Below, in pieces: positions 38,938 through 47,741 of a stretch of 64,000 nucleotides of DNA; positions within the stretch are counted from its first letter, which is position 1; the number at the start of each line of letters is the position of its first letter. The translations under genes were made by a program, and so were the position numbers. The stretch lies in NCBI GenBank assembly GCA_029225565.1, contig JAQXWS010000038.1:1-64000 (forward strand), written 5' to 3'. Source of the stretch: Eubacteriales bacterium. Its GTDB lineage: Bacteria > Bacillota > Clostridia > Oscillospirales > Acutalibacteraceae. The notes beneath the pieces are model-generated. The model was not told where the DNA came from. It did not search any database and was given only the letters and a program-made list of their open reading frames with translations.

Positions 38938-41412
38938 TTAATCCTCATTATCGTCGGAGTCAACATCGCCACCGGTACTATCCTCTTCGCCGGTATCAGA
39001 AGCTTTTGTGGTGGATTCCGGTGCAGAGGTAGTTGATTCTGCAGCCGTTGTGTCCGTGTTGTCATTGTCACCACCGGTTGTAGATTCTCCGGACTTTGTT
39101 GAACCGGTCTTATCAGTAGTGCTCTTATCCTTGTCTTTAGCTTTCTTTGTGGTTCTTTTGGCAACTGCGCCTCCAACACCTGTTACGGCGGCTTTACCCT
39201 TTGGTAAATTATTTTTATCAAACCAGCCGGTAGAGCCGTTATAGGATTTTCTTACCAGGCCGTCACATTCCGGGAACTCTCGCTTGTTAATTCCCTTGCG
39301 TTGGTAGATGCCATTGAGTACCTGATTCCACATTGTACCGGCAGGATTGGATGAGTAGTAGTAATGAATGGTCTTGTTATCATCATATCCATACCATACG
39401 CCGCACATATATTCGGGTGTACCGGCGATAAACCACTTGTCCTTGTTATCACTGGTGGTACCTGTTTTGCCAAAGCACTCCACTCCGCTAATCTTGAATG
39501 AGCGACCGGTACCCTGAGTACAAACAGTCTGCATCATTTTGTTCATCAGCCAACCGGTTTCCTCTGATACGGCGCTCTCCTTTGTTGACTCGGGTACTTT
39601 TTCTATCAGAACATTGCCCTGCGAGTCTTCTATCTTATAGTAGGAGTAGCCCTCATAATAGTATCCGCCGTTACCGTAAGCCTGATATGCGGTGGTCATC
39701 TCCAGAACTGTTACACCGTAAGTAACAGAACCGGTAGCCATAGGCGCCAGGTCACAGTCGTATGGCTCCAATGTGGAGATATGGAATCTGTTGGTAATAA
39801 AGTCAAAGGAATAGTCAATACCGATTTTGTCCAGGGTCTGTGCAGATATTGTATTCATAGAATGTGCAAGTCCGTATTGCAGTGACACAGTTCTGCCGGA
39901 ATACGAGCCACCGTCATTAGTCGGGAACGGCTTGCCGTTAATCTTTGTCAACGGAACATCCTTTACAGGTGATGTCCAAAAGATATCGGTATCGTCATCA
40001 TCCAGGCTCTTTTGTAATGCAGGGCCATATACGGAAATAGGCTTGATAGAAGAACCCGGCTGTCTTTTTGACTGCCATGCTCTGTTTAAGCCACGGTTGG
40101 CAGTCTTTTTGCCTGTACCGCCTACCATACCCAGGATTCTGCCCTTGTAGTCCATAACTACACAGGCACCCTGTACGGTATCATCAGGCATCTTTCTGCG
40201 ATTAACATATACATCCTCAATTGCATTCTGCACATCAAGGTCAACAGCCGTATAAATCTTGAGGCCTCCGCCGTAAATCATATTTCTGGCTTTCTTTGCA
40301 GAATAGCCGTTCTTTTGCAGGTCGGTAATAACTTGATCGATAACAAAATCGGTGTAGTAAGAATTAACCTTGTTTTTGGTACTCTTCTTGCTTGATGAGC
40401 TTACCTTGCTGCCCTTATAGTCCTTTGAATTGGTAAATACAAGCTTGTAATTAACTGCCTCGTCATATTCTGACTTAGTAATATAGCCCTGCTTATACAT
40501 CTTCAGCAGGATTCTTTCCTGCTTGGTTTTGTTATTCTCCGGATTCAACAAAGGGTCATAATAGGTAGGCTTTTGTGTTATACCGGCAAGTGTAGCACAC
40601 TCGGCAATGTTGAGGTCCTTTACATCTTTACCAAAATATGTCTCCGCAGCTGTTTTAACACCGTAGCATCCGTGGGACAAATATATGGTATTGAGATATG
40701 CCTCCATAATTTCATCCTTGGAGTAATGTTTTTCCAAATTCAACGCCGACAAAATTTCGTTAAACTTACGGACAAATGTAACATCATTTTGGTCTGTCAG
40801 ATTTTTTATGAGCTGCTGAGTGATGGTGGAGCCTCCCTGTCCGGCATTGGACGGCTTAACGATAACGCCTATTGTGCGTTTCCAGTCAACGCCGTGATGC
40901 TTTTCGAATCGCTCGTCCTCAATAGCCACAAACGCCTTGGACATATACTCGTTCATATCGCTGGCATCCAGCCAAATTCTGTTTTCTTCACCATGGAGGC
41001 GGGTAATCTCTACTAATTTTCCGTCATCGTCATAGGCATAAATAAATGAGGTTTGATTCTGGCTGGTTGCCTCATTCTTAAGGTCGAATACAGGATCACC
41101 GTGAACAACATTATAGCCATATACCGCCATTACGGAAACACACACTATACCAACAACGCCGCAGACCATAAGGATGCCTAACAGAACCTTGCCAAGACCG
41201 GCCAGAGCCTTTTCTGCCGGTGATTTCTGTTTCTTATGCTTAGGGGGCTGCTTGGCAGAACGCTTGTCCCTGGTTTTTTTTGTGTCATCCTTTGAGTATG
41301 TGTTATAGGATGACGGCAAAGTCTTTTCCTGCTTGTTCTTATCTTCGTTATAAACCTTTTGAGAGTTATTCATGAATGATTCCAAAAGATCATCGTAATC
41401 GTTAGATGCCAT
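38938..41412 (-). CDS. Class A penicillin-binding protein (PBP1A type)
   Basis: 824 residues. A basic cytoplasmic tail and one membrane helix (near 83-108, LGKVLLGILMVCGVVGIVCVS) precede a GT51 glycosyltransferase domain with EDERFEKHHGVDWKR near 170 and GQGGSTITQQLIKN near 200. The transpeptidase domain has SSIKPIS (SxxK) near 450, SMN and KTGTTSD near 645. The last 80 residues are a low-complexity Ser/Thr/Asp/Gly tail (ESTTSAPESTTKA). It polymerises and cross-links peptidoglycan. AAGGAGGAATATTC precedes the ATG. Confidence 0.95.
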   Translation of the reverse strand: MASNDYDDLLESFMNNSQKVYNEDKNKQEKTLPSSYNTYSKDDTKKTRDKRSAKQPPKHKKQKSPAEKALAGLGKVLLGILMVCGVVGIVCVSVMAVYGYNVVHGDPVFDLKNEATSQNQTSFIYAYDDDGKLVEITRLHGEENRIWLDASDMNEYMSKAFVAIEDERFEKHHGVDWKRTIGVIVKPSNAGQGGSTITQQLIKNLTDQNDVTFVRKFNEILSALNLEKHYSKDEIMEAYLNTIYLSHGCYGVKTAAETYFGKDVKDLNIAECATLAGITQKPTYYDPLLNPENNKTKQERILLKMYKQGYITKSEYDEAVNYKLVFTNSKDYKGSKVSSSSKKSTKNKVNSYYTDFVIDQVITDLQKNGYSAKKARNMIYGGGLKIYTAVDLDVQNAIEDVYVNRRKMPDDTVQGACVVMDYKGRILGMVGGTGKKTANRGLNRAWQSKRQPGSSIKPISVYGPALQKSLDDDDTDIFWTSPVKDVPLTKINGKPFPTNDGGSYSGRTVSLQYGLAHSMNTISAQTLDKIGIDYSFDFITNRFHISTLEPYDCDLAPMATGSVTYGVTVLEMTTAYQAYGNGGYYYEGYSYYKIEDSQGNVLIEKVPESTKESAVSEETGWLMNKMMQTVCTQGTGRSFKISGVECFGKTGTTSDNKDKWFIAGTPEYMCGVWYGYDDNKTIHYYYSSNPAGTMWNQVLNGIYQRKGINKREFPECDGLVRKSYNGSTGWFDKNNLPKGKAAVTGVGGAVAKRTTKKAKDKDKSTTDKTGSTKSGESTTGGDNDNTDTTAAESTTSAPESTTKASDTGEEDSTGGDVDSDDNED

Positions 41413-41487
41413 GAATATTCCTCCTTAAAAACAATATCACATGTATTATATATTATATTGCCAAAAAAATAAAGTTAATTTTGTAAA

Positions 41488-42372
41488 TTATTTGCTTTTA
41501 TTACTGTTGTCAAGCTTACGGGCGCGTTTTCTGTTCATTTGTGTTGTGCTGATTTTTATATTAACATTGTCGTATGTTTTTTTCGCTCTGACAAACGCCC
41601 AATATGTCTTTTTGCATTTAGGACATTTAACCGCGCCCTTGAATGTGTTGTTAAAAAATTTGAATTTATCCACTCTGTCGGTAATACAACCACAGTCAGG
41701 ACACTTAATTTCTACTTTATCCAAATCAAAGTATTCGTTCTTTGGCTCGTTGATATAGTATGGCTTAAACATCAGGCGCTCAAAAAAGCGGCTATCACAC
41801 TCCACCACAAAATTGTCAAAGCTTTTGGCGTCAAACACTTTCTTTAGGCATTCTGCGGTAACATAGCAATCCTCCAATGCCCTGTGCAGGACTTGATTGC
41901 TAATATCAATATCCATCATCTCGGCACATTTGCTCAGAGCTATTTGATTACCGCCCGGATTGTCCAAAAAAGACATACAATACTTTTGGGCATCGCAATA
42001 ACGCTTAATGAAGCCGACATTCATATTACCGTAAGCGTAAAAATAGTTGTCGGTAAGGACATACAAATCCGAATTACTCCAGCTTAGGAACACGCTGTTG
42101 TCCCCATCGCTCCAGCGGGCAAAATCACTGATAGCCTGCTTAAATGAAATACCGTTCTCCTTAATTTCATCATTGGTAATATTGGTAAGATTTTTGCACC
42201 TGTTGGACAATTTTTTGAATCCGTCTGGTTTTACAAGCTGCTTGAATGTATCTACGATGTTCAAATTCTTGTCCAACTTGATAGCGCCAATCTCTATTAT
42301 GTCATTTGTAAATTTTTTTGCTGCATAATTGTATGCATTATTCCACTCAAAGTCTAAAACAATGTAATTCAT
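41488..42372 (-). CDS. DEDD-type 3'-5' exonuclease with C-terminal zinc ribbon
   Basis: 294 residues from ATG 42372 (MNYIVLDFEWN) behind GGAGATATA. The exonuclease core shows DFEWN (D and E of motif I) and HRALEDCYVTAE (motif III His...Asp) near residue 150; a mid-domain Asp lies in WSNSDLYVL. The C-terminal 80 residues hold CPDCG and CPKCKK, a zinc ribbon, followed by a Lys/Arg-rich end. Nuclease activity on RNA or DNA ends is likely; the ribbon may guide substrate binding. It lies downstream of secG, separated by a terminator. Confidence 0.82.
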   Translation of the reverse strand: MNYIVLDFEWNNAYNYAAKKFTNDIIEIGAIKLDKNLNIVDTFKQLVKPDGFKKLSNRCKNLTNITNDEIKENGISFKQAISDFARWSDGDNSVFLSWSNSDLYVLTDNYFYAYGNMNVGFIKRYCDAQKYCMSFLDNPGGNQIALSKCAEMMDIDISNQVLHRALEDCYVTAECLKKVFDAKSFDNFVVECDSRFFERLMFKPYYINEPKNEYFDLDKVEIKCPDCGCITDRVDKFKFFNNTFKGAVKCPKCKKTYWAFVRAKKTYDNVNIKISTTQMNRKRARKLDNSNKSK

Positions 42373-42391
42373 TATATCTCCAAACGAAAAA

Positions 42392-42418
42392 AATAACCTT
42401 GCATAACGCAAGGTTATT
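42392..42418 (-). terminator. Terminator of secG
   Basis: Minus strand AATAACCTTGC-GTTAT-GCAAGGTTATT followed by TTTTTTCG. Confidence 0.8.
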
Positions 42419-42427
42419 GCTCAATTG

Positions 42428-42676
42428 TTATACAAACAAGAAAACCAAAAACGCTGCAAGTACAATTACAAAAAACAGCACAATAAGCCACTTTGTAATG
42501 CGCTCAAGCTTCTTTTCGTTAGTCATACCCTTCGACTTGCCGCCGTATGAATCGGAGCTACCACCGATTACTCCAGAAAGGTTGGAAGAACGACCCTCCT
42601 GAAGAAGTACAACGATTGTTATAATAACAGATGCCAAAATAAGCACTGCGCCAAATACATAATGATACCAGAGCAT
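42428..42676 (-). CDS. secG: Preprotein translocase subunit SecG
   Basis: 82 residues with two membrane helices (near 6-26 and 62-81) joined by a polar loop containing LLQEGRSSNLSGVIGG, the SecG signature. It supports SecYEG-dependent protein export. A strong promoter lies directly upstream and a terminator downstream. Confidence 0.93.
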   Translation of the reverse strand: MLWYHYVFGAVLILASVIITIVVLLQEGRSSNLSGVIGGSSDSYGGKSKGMTNEKKLERITKWLIVLFFVIVLAAFLVFLFV

Positions 42677-42707
42677 AATTATACCTCCATAAGATTTTAA
42701 CTACTGC

Positions 42708-42736
42708 ATTATAGCATAACAAATACCATATTGCAA
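42708..42736 (-). promoter_or_regulatory. Promoter of secG
   Basis: Minus strand TTGCAA, 17 bp, TATAAT with an extended TGC. Confidence 0.75.
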
Positions 42737-42749
42737 GCATTTTTTATTT

Positions 42750-44987
42750 TTAGAACGAAATTTGGTCGGAGTTATCTGCAGGACCCGGTACCGCACCGGC
42801 GGCCGGCAAATTCTTGGCTCTGAATCTCCAGGCTTTGTCGAACTCCCCTTCTCTGTAAAAATGCATGGAATCCAAGTGCTGATTTTTCTTTAGGGTCATA
42901 ACAGATACGCCTATAGTATCCTTTGTTGTCTTTGAATTAAGGGCGCCGGTATGAACCAACAACATTCTGCCTCCGGTTGATGTAAACACAATCTCGCAAT
43001 CCTCCTCAATATACTTCATTCCTGCCAAAGGACACTTGTTGGAATAAGCCTTGAGTAATTTCTTACGATTAGTTTTTGTTTGGTATGCAGAAATATCAAC
43101 CTTTGCAACCTTTCCGTTTTCAAAAGCAAAAATCATATATCCCTTGTACTCGCGTATTACGCACATATAAACCGTCTTTTCGTCAGGTTCCATTTCAAGC
43201 TTTGAGGCTACATAGATGCCCAGCTGTGATGCTTTTCCGTCTGCAAAATCGTCAATTTTTGCCTTATAGACCTGTGCTTTGTTGGTGAATACAAGAAGCT
43301 CGTCCCTGTTTGAACACTCGAATACACGCTCGACAGAGTCGCCTTCCTTAACCTTTTGTTCGCCGGACATACGAAGATTTGCCGTTCTTATCTTATTGAG
43401 GTATCCCTCTTTGGTAAAGAACAGCGTCACGGGATAATCCTCGGCAACCTGCTCAACAGAAGCATCAAATTCCTCAACCTCATAGAGCACCTGTGATTTT
43501 CTTTGGCCCGAGTACTTGTCGGCAACAGCCTCAAGCTCCTTGACAATAATCTTTTTTTGCTTATTTTTGCTGGCAAGAATACCGTCAAGCTCTTCAATAT
43601 CCTTAATTAAATCCTCAATATCCTTTGTCCTTTTTAGGATATATTCCCTATTGAGGTGGCGCAGCTTGATTTCTGCAACATACTCTGCCTGCACCTTGTC
43701 AATTCCGAAGCCAATCATCAAATTGGGCACAACGTCGGCCTCCGCATCTGTGTTGCGTATAATCTTGATTGCCTTGTCGATATCCAGCAAAATTTTTTCA
43801 AGACCCTGGAGCAAATGCAGTTTTTCTGCCTTTTTATTCCTGGTAAACTCAGTTCTGCGACGAACGCACTCAAGACGAAACGCAATCCATTCCTTGAGAA
43901 TATCGCCAACTCCGAGCACCTTTGGATAACCGTTGATAAGAACATTAAAGTTGCAGGAAAAGCTGTCCTCAAGAGGCGTCATCTTGTACAACTTAGTCAT
44001 CAGCTTGTCAGGGTCGGTACCCCGCTTTAGGTCAAGGGTTATGCGAAGACCCTTCAGGTCGGTTTCGTCACGAAGGTCGGACAATTCCTTAACCTTGTTT
44101 GCTTTAACCAGTTCAACTATCTTGTCGATAATCGCCTCGGATGTTGTGGTGGGCGGAATTTCCGTTATGTCAATACAGTTATACTTTTTGTCGTAGGTGT
44201 ACTTTGCACGCACCTTAACAGAGCCGCGGCCTGTTTGGTATATCCTATCCAATTCCTCTTTGTTGTACACAATCATACCGCCGCCAACAAAGTCCGGAGC
44301 AATCAGGGTTTCGCTGACATCGTGGCCAGGATTCTTGATTAATGATATGGTTGTATCGCATATCTCCCGCAGATTAAAAGACGCTATAGATGAAGCCATG
44401 CCGGCCGCAATACCTGTAGTTACATTGCACAGAATTGACGGGAATGTAACCGGCAGCAGCTTTGGCTCCTTGAGGGTATTGTCATAGTTGTCAACAAAAT
44501 CCACAGTATCCTTGTTGATGTCCTCAAACAATTCCTTTGCAATAGGTGCAAGCTTTGCCTCTGTATAACGGGAAGCAGCGTATGCCATATTTCTTGAATA
44601 AGCTTTGCCGAAATTACCCTTTGACTCAACATAGGGATACAGCAGGCTCTCATTACCTCGTGACAAACGCACCATTGTCTCGTATATTGAAGCGTCGCCG
44701 TGTGGGTTAAGCTGCATAGTTCTGCCTACGATATTGGCACTCTTTATTGTGCCGGAATTAAGCAGTCCCATAGTGTACATAGTGTACAGCAGCTTGCGGT
44801 GTGACGGCTTTAGTCCGTCAATCTCGGGAATAGCACGGGACAAAATAACGCTCATTGCGTAAGGCATAAAATTGGATTTTAATGTCTCTACAATAGGCTC
44901 GTCCTTGATGGTGCCGGCGCCCTGAATATGGACATTATCTGCCAAGGAATTCACAAATTCTTCATCAGCTTTTTTTCTTTTTGCCAT
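42750..44987 (-). CDS. Type IIA DNA topoisomerase subunit A (GyrA/ParC family)
   Basis: 745 residues. The catalytic Tyr is in AASRYTEAKLAPIA near residue 115, preceded by SRAIPEIDGLKPSHRKLLY and the GDAS segment typical of the breakage-reunion domain. The C-terminal half is shorter than a full GyrA and lacks an obvious GyrA box (QRRGGKG), so it is more ParC-like. It follows the B subunit by 17 bp behind GGAGGTGC. It probably relaxes or decatenates DNA as an A2B2 complex. Clostridia often have such a second pair besides gyrAB. Confidence 0.88.
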   Translation of the reverse strand: MAKRKKADEEFVNSLADNVHIQGAGTIKDEPIVETLKSNFMPYAMSVILSRAIPEIDGLKPSHRKLLYTMYTMGLLNSGTIKSANIVGRTMQLNPHGDASIYETMVRLSRGNESLLYPYVESKGNFGKAYSRNMAYAASRYTEAKLAPIAKELFEDINKDTVDFVDNYDNTLKEPKLLPVTFPSILCNVTTGIAAGMASSIASFNLREICDTTISLIKNPGHDVSETLIAPDFVGGGMIVYNKEELDRIYQTGRGSVKVRAKYTYDKKYNCIDITEIPPTTTSEAIIDKIVELVKANKVKELSDLRDETDLKGLRITLDLKRGTDPDKLMTKLYKMTPLEDSFSCNFNVLINGYPKVLGVGDILKEWIAFRLECVRRRTEFTRNKKAEKLHLLQGLEKILLDIDKAIKIIRNTDAEADVVPNLMIGFGIDKVQAEYVAEIKLRHLNREYILKRTKDIEDLIKDIEELDGILASKNKQKKIIVKELEAVADKYSGQRKSQVLYEVEEFDASVEQVAEDYPVTLFFTKEGYLNKIRTANLRMSGEQKVKEGDSVERVFECSNRDELLVFTNKAQVYKAKIDDFADGKASQLGIYVASKLEMEPDEKTVYMCVIREYKGYMIFAFENGKVAKVDISAYQTKTNRKKLLKAYSNKCPLAGMKYIEEDCEIVFTSTGGRMLLVHTGALNSKTTKDTIGVSVMTLKKNQHLDSMHFYREGEFDKAWRFRAKNLPAAGAVPGPADNSDQISF

Positions 44988-45004
44988 AAATCAAAGCACC
45001 TCCT

Positions 45005-46987
45005 TTAGCTGACATCTGCAACATCAATATATAGATGTCCGTAGTCGGAAATATACTCTTTTCTGCCCTCCAGGTCGTTGCCCATAATCATATCGAACAT
45101 TTGGGATGCATACTCTCCGTCACTGGGAGTAACCTTAATCAGGCGTCGAGTAGCAGGATTCATTGTGGTCAGTGACATCATCTCAGCCTCGTTTTCGCCA
45201 AGACCCTTGGAGCGCTGAACGGTGTATTTTTTGTCGCCTATTTCTGCCCGTATATCGTCCATTTCCTGCTCGTTGTAGGCAAAATATGTTTGGTTGTTAC
45301 AGGTAACCTCGTACAACGGCGATTCTGCAATAAACACCTTGCCTGCCTCTATCAGCTTTGGCATAAGGCGATAAATCATTGTGAGAATGAGACACCTGAT
45401 ATGAAATCCGTCAACATCTGCATCGGTACATATCATAATCTTGTTCCATCTAAGAGAATCCATATCGAACATGGACACGTCCTTTGCGGCCTTACTCTTT
45501 ACCTCGACACCGCAGCCGAGCACCTTGATGAGGTCGGTAATAATCTCGGACTTAAATATTCTGTCGTAGTCGGTTTTAAGGCAATTGAGCACCTTGCCGC
45601 GCACCGGCATAAGCGCCTGAAAATTAGCGTCCCTGGCTTGCTTACAAGCACCGAGAGCCGAATCGCCCTCTACGATAAAAATTTCTCTCTCTGCAACATC
45701 CTTTGAGCGACAGTCAACAAATTTTTCTATTCTGTTGGTCATATCTACCTTGGATTGGAGAGTTGTCTTTAGGTTTTTGCGTGTCTTTTCCGCCTTGACA
45801 CGGGAGCGCATATTGATAATAATTTGGTCAGCAATTTTGTCTGCATCCATCTTATTCTCAATAAAATATACCTCCAACTGCTTGCGGAAAAAGTCCGTCA
45901 TAGCATCCTGAATAAACTTGTTTGTAATTGCTTTTTTTGTCTGGTTTTCGTAGGAGGTTTGGGTGGAAAAAGAAGACACAACAAATATTACACATTCCTC
46001 AATATCCTGAATATTGATTTGTGTATCTGTTTTGTTGTACTTATTGTTTGCTTTCAGGTAGGCATTGATTTGGTTAACAAACGCGCTCTTGAAAGCCTTT
46101 TCCGGTGCTCCTCCGTGCTCAAGAAAACTGGAGTTGTGATAATATTCTTTAACCTGAGTGTCCAGAGAAAAGCAAAGAGAAGCCTTGATTTTCAGCTTGT
46201 AGTCATTAAGGTCCTCTCTGTCCCTGCCCACTCGCTCACATTCCCAATACTGAGGCGTGGTAAATGCCTTTGTTCCTGCCAAATCCGATACATAATCCTT
46301 AATACCGTTTTCGTACAGGTACTCTGTAGTCTCAAACTGTGAGGCAGTAACCTGATTTTTAAACACAAAAGTAATGCCGTCGTTGACAATAGCCTGTCTC
46401 TTAATAGTTTCCTTAAAATAATCTACAGGCACATTAATGTCGGTAAAAACCTTAAGGTCTGGCTTCCACTTGATTCTGGTGCCGGTGTCGCCTCGTTTTT
46501 TGTACTCCTCTTTTTCAAGTCCGCCGATATTTTCGCCGTGCTCAAAGTGAAGTCTGTATCTGTAACCATTGGACTTTATCTCTGCGTCCATATACTCGGA
46601 GGCGTACTGGGTTGCACACAAGCCCAGACCGTTAAGGCCCAAAGAAAACTCGTAATTGTCTCCGCCGTTGTCATACTTACCGCCGGCATAAAGCTCGCAG
46701 AACAAAAGCTCCCAGTTGTACTTGTCCTCATTTTTGTTATAATCCACCGGTATTCCACGGCCGAAATCCTGCACCTCAACAGAGCCGTCAAGGAACTTTG
46801 TGACAATAATTTTTTTGCCATAGCCCTCTCTGGCCTCGTCAATTGAGTTGGACATAATCTCAAATATAGAATGCTCACAGCCCTCTATTCCATCAGAGCC
46901 AAAAATAACAGCAGGTCTCTTTCGTACTCTATCTGCACCCTTTAGGGATTTGATACTTTCGTTGCCATATTCTTGCTTCTTTGCCAA
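45005..46987 (-). CDS. Type IIA DNA topoisomerase subunit B (GyrB/ParE family), divergent
   Basis: 660 residues from TTG 46987, placed six bases after GGAGGG; no ATG fits. The GHKL ATPase is recognisable but unusual: VRKRPAVIFGSDG replaces VRKRPGMYIGS, EIMSNSIDEA replaces EVVDNSIDEA, DFGRGIP replaces DNGRGIP, and GLNGLGLCATQYAS replaces GLHGVGASVVNALS. The QTK loop (ENQTKKAITN) and TOPRIM motifs (EGDSALG, DADVDGFHIR) are kept. It works with the adjacent A subunit. A strong promoter precedes it. Confidence 0.88.
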   Translation of the reverse strand: MAKKQEYGNESIKSLKGADRVRKRPAVIFGSDGIEGCEHSIFEIMSNSIDEAREGYGKKIIVTKFLDGSVEVQDFGRGIPVDYNKNEDKYNWELLFCELYAGGKYDNGGDNYEFSLGLNGLGLCATQYASEYMDAEIKSNGYRYRLHFEHGENIGGLEKEEYKKRGDTGTRIKWKPDLKVFTDINVPVDYFKETIKRQAIVNDGITFVFKNQVTASQFETTEYLYENGIKDYVSDLAGTKAFTTPQYWECERVGRDREDLNDYKLKIKASLCFSLDTQVKEYYHNSSFLEHGGAPEKAFKSAFVNQINAYLKANNKYNKTDTQINIQDIEECVIFVVSSFSTQTSYENQTKKAITNKFIQDAMTDFFRKQLEVYFIENKMDADKIADQIIINMRSRVKAEKTRKNLKTTLQSKVDMTNRIEKFVDCRSKDVAEREIFIVEGDSALGACKQARDANFQALMPVRGKVLNCLKTDYDRIFKSEIITDLIKVLGCGVEVKSKAAKDVSMFDMDSLRWNKIMICTDADVDGFHIRCLILTMIYRLMPKLIEAGKVFIAESPLYEVTCNNQTYFAYNEQEMDDIRAEIGDKKYTVQRSKGLGENEAEMMSLTTMNPATRRLIKVTPSDGEYASQMFDMIMGNDLEGRKEYISDYGHLYIDVADVS

Positions 46988-47024
46988 TAATATCCCTCCA
47001 AAACAAGTATGCATATTCCAAATC

Positions 47025-47054
47025 ATTATACAATATATTGTATATCAATGTCAA
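47025..47054 (-). promoter_or_regulatory. Promoter of the topoisomerase operon
   Basis: Minus strand TTGACA, 18 bp, TATAAT, about 40 bases before the TTG start. Confidence 0.75.
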
Positions 47055-47157
47055 GAGAATACAATATAGAAAGTTATTTTACATTTTAATTACATAATTG
47101 ATTATATCCACTTATTCCGCCCTTTCTCAGGGTTTTAACAATTCTACAAAAAAACAC

Positions 47158-47186
47158 TTGCATTTTTTATAATAATTTGATATAGT
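47158..47186 (+). promoter_or_regulatory. Promoter of tRNA-Trp
   Basis: TTGCAT, 17 bp, TATAGT, ending 19 bases before the tRNA 5' end. Confidence 0.65.
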
Positions 47187-47205
47187 ATATGCGTTGCAAA
47201 TACAT

Positions 47206-47281
47206 AGGGGTATAGCTCAGTTGGTAGAGCAGCGGTCTCCAAAACCGCGTGCCGAGGGTTCAAGTCCTTCTGCCCCTGCCA
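47206..47281 (+). tRNA. tRNA-Trp (anticodon CCA)
   Basis: 76 bases with encoded CCA. Acceptor AGGGGTA/TGCCCCT, D-arm GCTCAGTTGGTAGAGC, anticodon stem GCGGT/ACCGC around CTCCAAA (anticodon CCA), T-loop GGTTCAAGT. It is followed by the terminator AAAGCACCG-ATTCAGT-CGGTGCTTT. Confidence 0.96.
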
Positions 47282-47288
47282 AAAAGAG

Positions 47289-47320
47289 AAAGCACCGATT
47301 CAGTCGGTGCTTTTTCTTTT
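47289..47320 (+). terminator. Terminator of tRNA-Trp, first copy
   Basis: AAAGCACCGA-TTCAG-TCGGTGCTTT followed by TTCTTTTTC. The same hairpin occurs again at 47505-47532. Confidence 0.85.
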
Positions 47321-47480
47321 TCGATTGTGTAAATAGGCTTAAACGCTCGGCACGCGCGTGCCGGGCATCGTCGCCGAGCGCTGCCGGTGGCAGATGCAGC
47401 GAGGCGAGGATGGCGCAGCGGTCAAAATTTGTCGGCGCCCCAAGCCGTAACAAATTTTGGGAACCGCAAGAGGGCATAAT
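47321..47480 (+). other. GC-rich hairpin cassette between duplicated tRNA-Trp ends
   Basis: 160 bases much richer in GC than the surroundings. Visible structures: CGCTCGGC...GCCGAGCG enclosing the perfect palindrome GGCACGCGCGTGCC (47349-47362), CTGCC-GGT-GGCAG, and a 50-base hairpin at 47418-47467 with arms GCGGTCAAAATTTGT and ACAAATTTTGGGAACCGC. No credible protein. It is flanked by direct repeats of the tRNA-Trp 3' end and terminator. Confidence 0.7.
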
Positions 47481-47532
47481 CAAATCCTTCTGCCCCTGCC
47501 AAAAAAAGCACCGATTCAGTCGGTGCTTTTTT
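47481..47532 (+). repeat. Duplicated tRNA-Trp 3' end (with CCA) and terminator
   Basis: TCCTTCTGCCCCTGCCA, the last 17 bases of tRNA-Trp, followed by the same terminator hairpin with a 4 bp shorter linker. The 5' two thirds of the tRNA are not repeated. It forms an att-like direct repeat pair with 47261-47320. Confidence 0.85.
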
Positions 47533-47741
47533 CAATATAGTCTTGTAATATTGTCACAAAATCAACTCCCTTGCAGTACCACAACATACCACAAGGCAAC
47601 TAATAAGTCCAGACCAAATATTAAATAAAATAAAATCAAAGTGTCATTTTTTACACTATGTCCATTGTATTTTCTATTTCTATTGAATTAACTTAACCAT
47701 AATGATAAAATAATATCATAAATTAATTTCGGAGAAATATT
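47533..47741 (+). promoter_or_regulatory. AT-rich upstream region of the restriction-modification gene
   Basis: 209 bases without a gene. A plausible promoter is TTGAAT (47683), 17 bp, TAAAAT (47706), about 30 bases before the ATG; GGAGAAAT serves as ribosome-binding site. No controller (C-protein) gene is present. Confidence 0.5.

Noticed and set aside
47217-47483. 88 aa minus-strand ORF in the same region
   Set aside because: It is antisense to the tRNA and hairpins, with no start signals.
47194-47628. 144 aa plus-strand ORF across tRNA-Trp
   Set aside because: It is a translation of the tRNA, two terminator copies and the GC-rich hairpins; the repeated RFSRCFF text is just the duplicated terminator.
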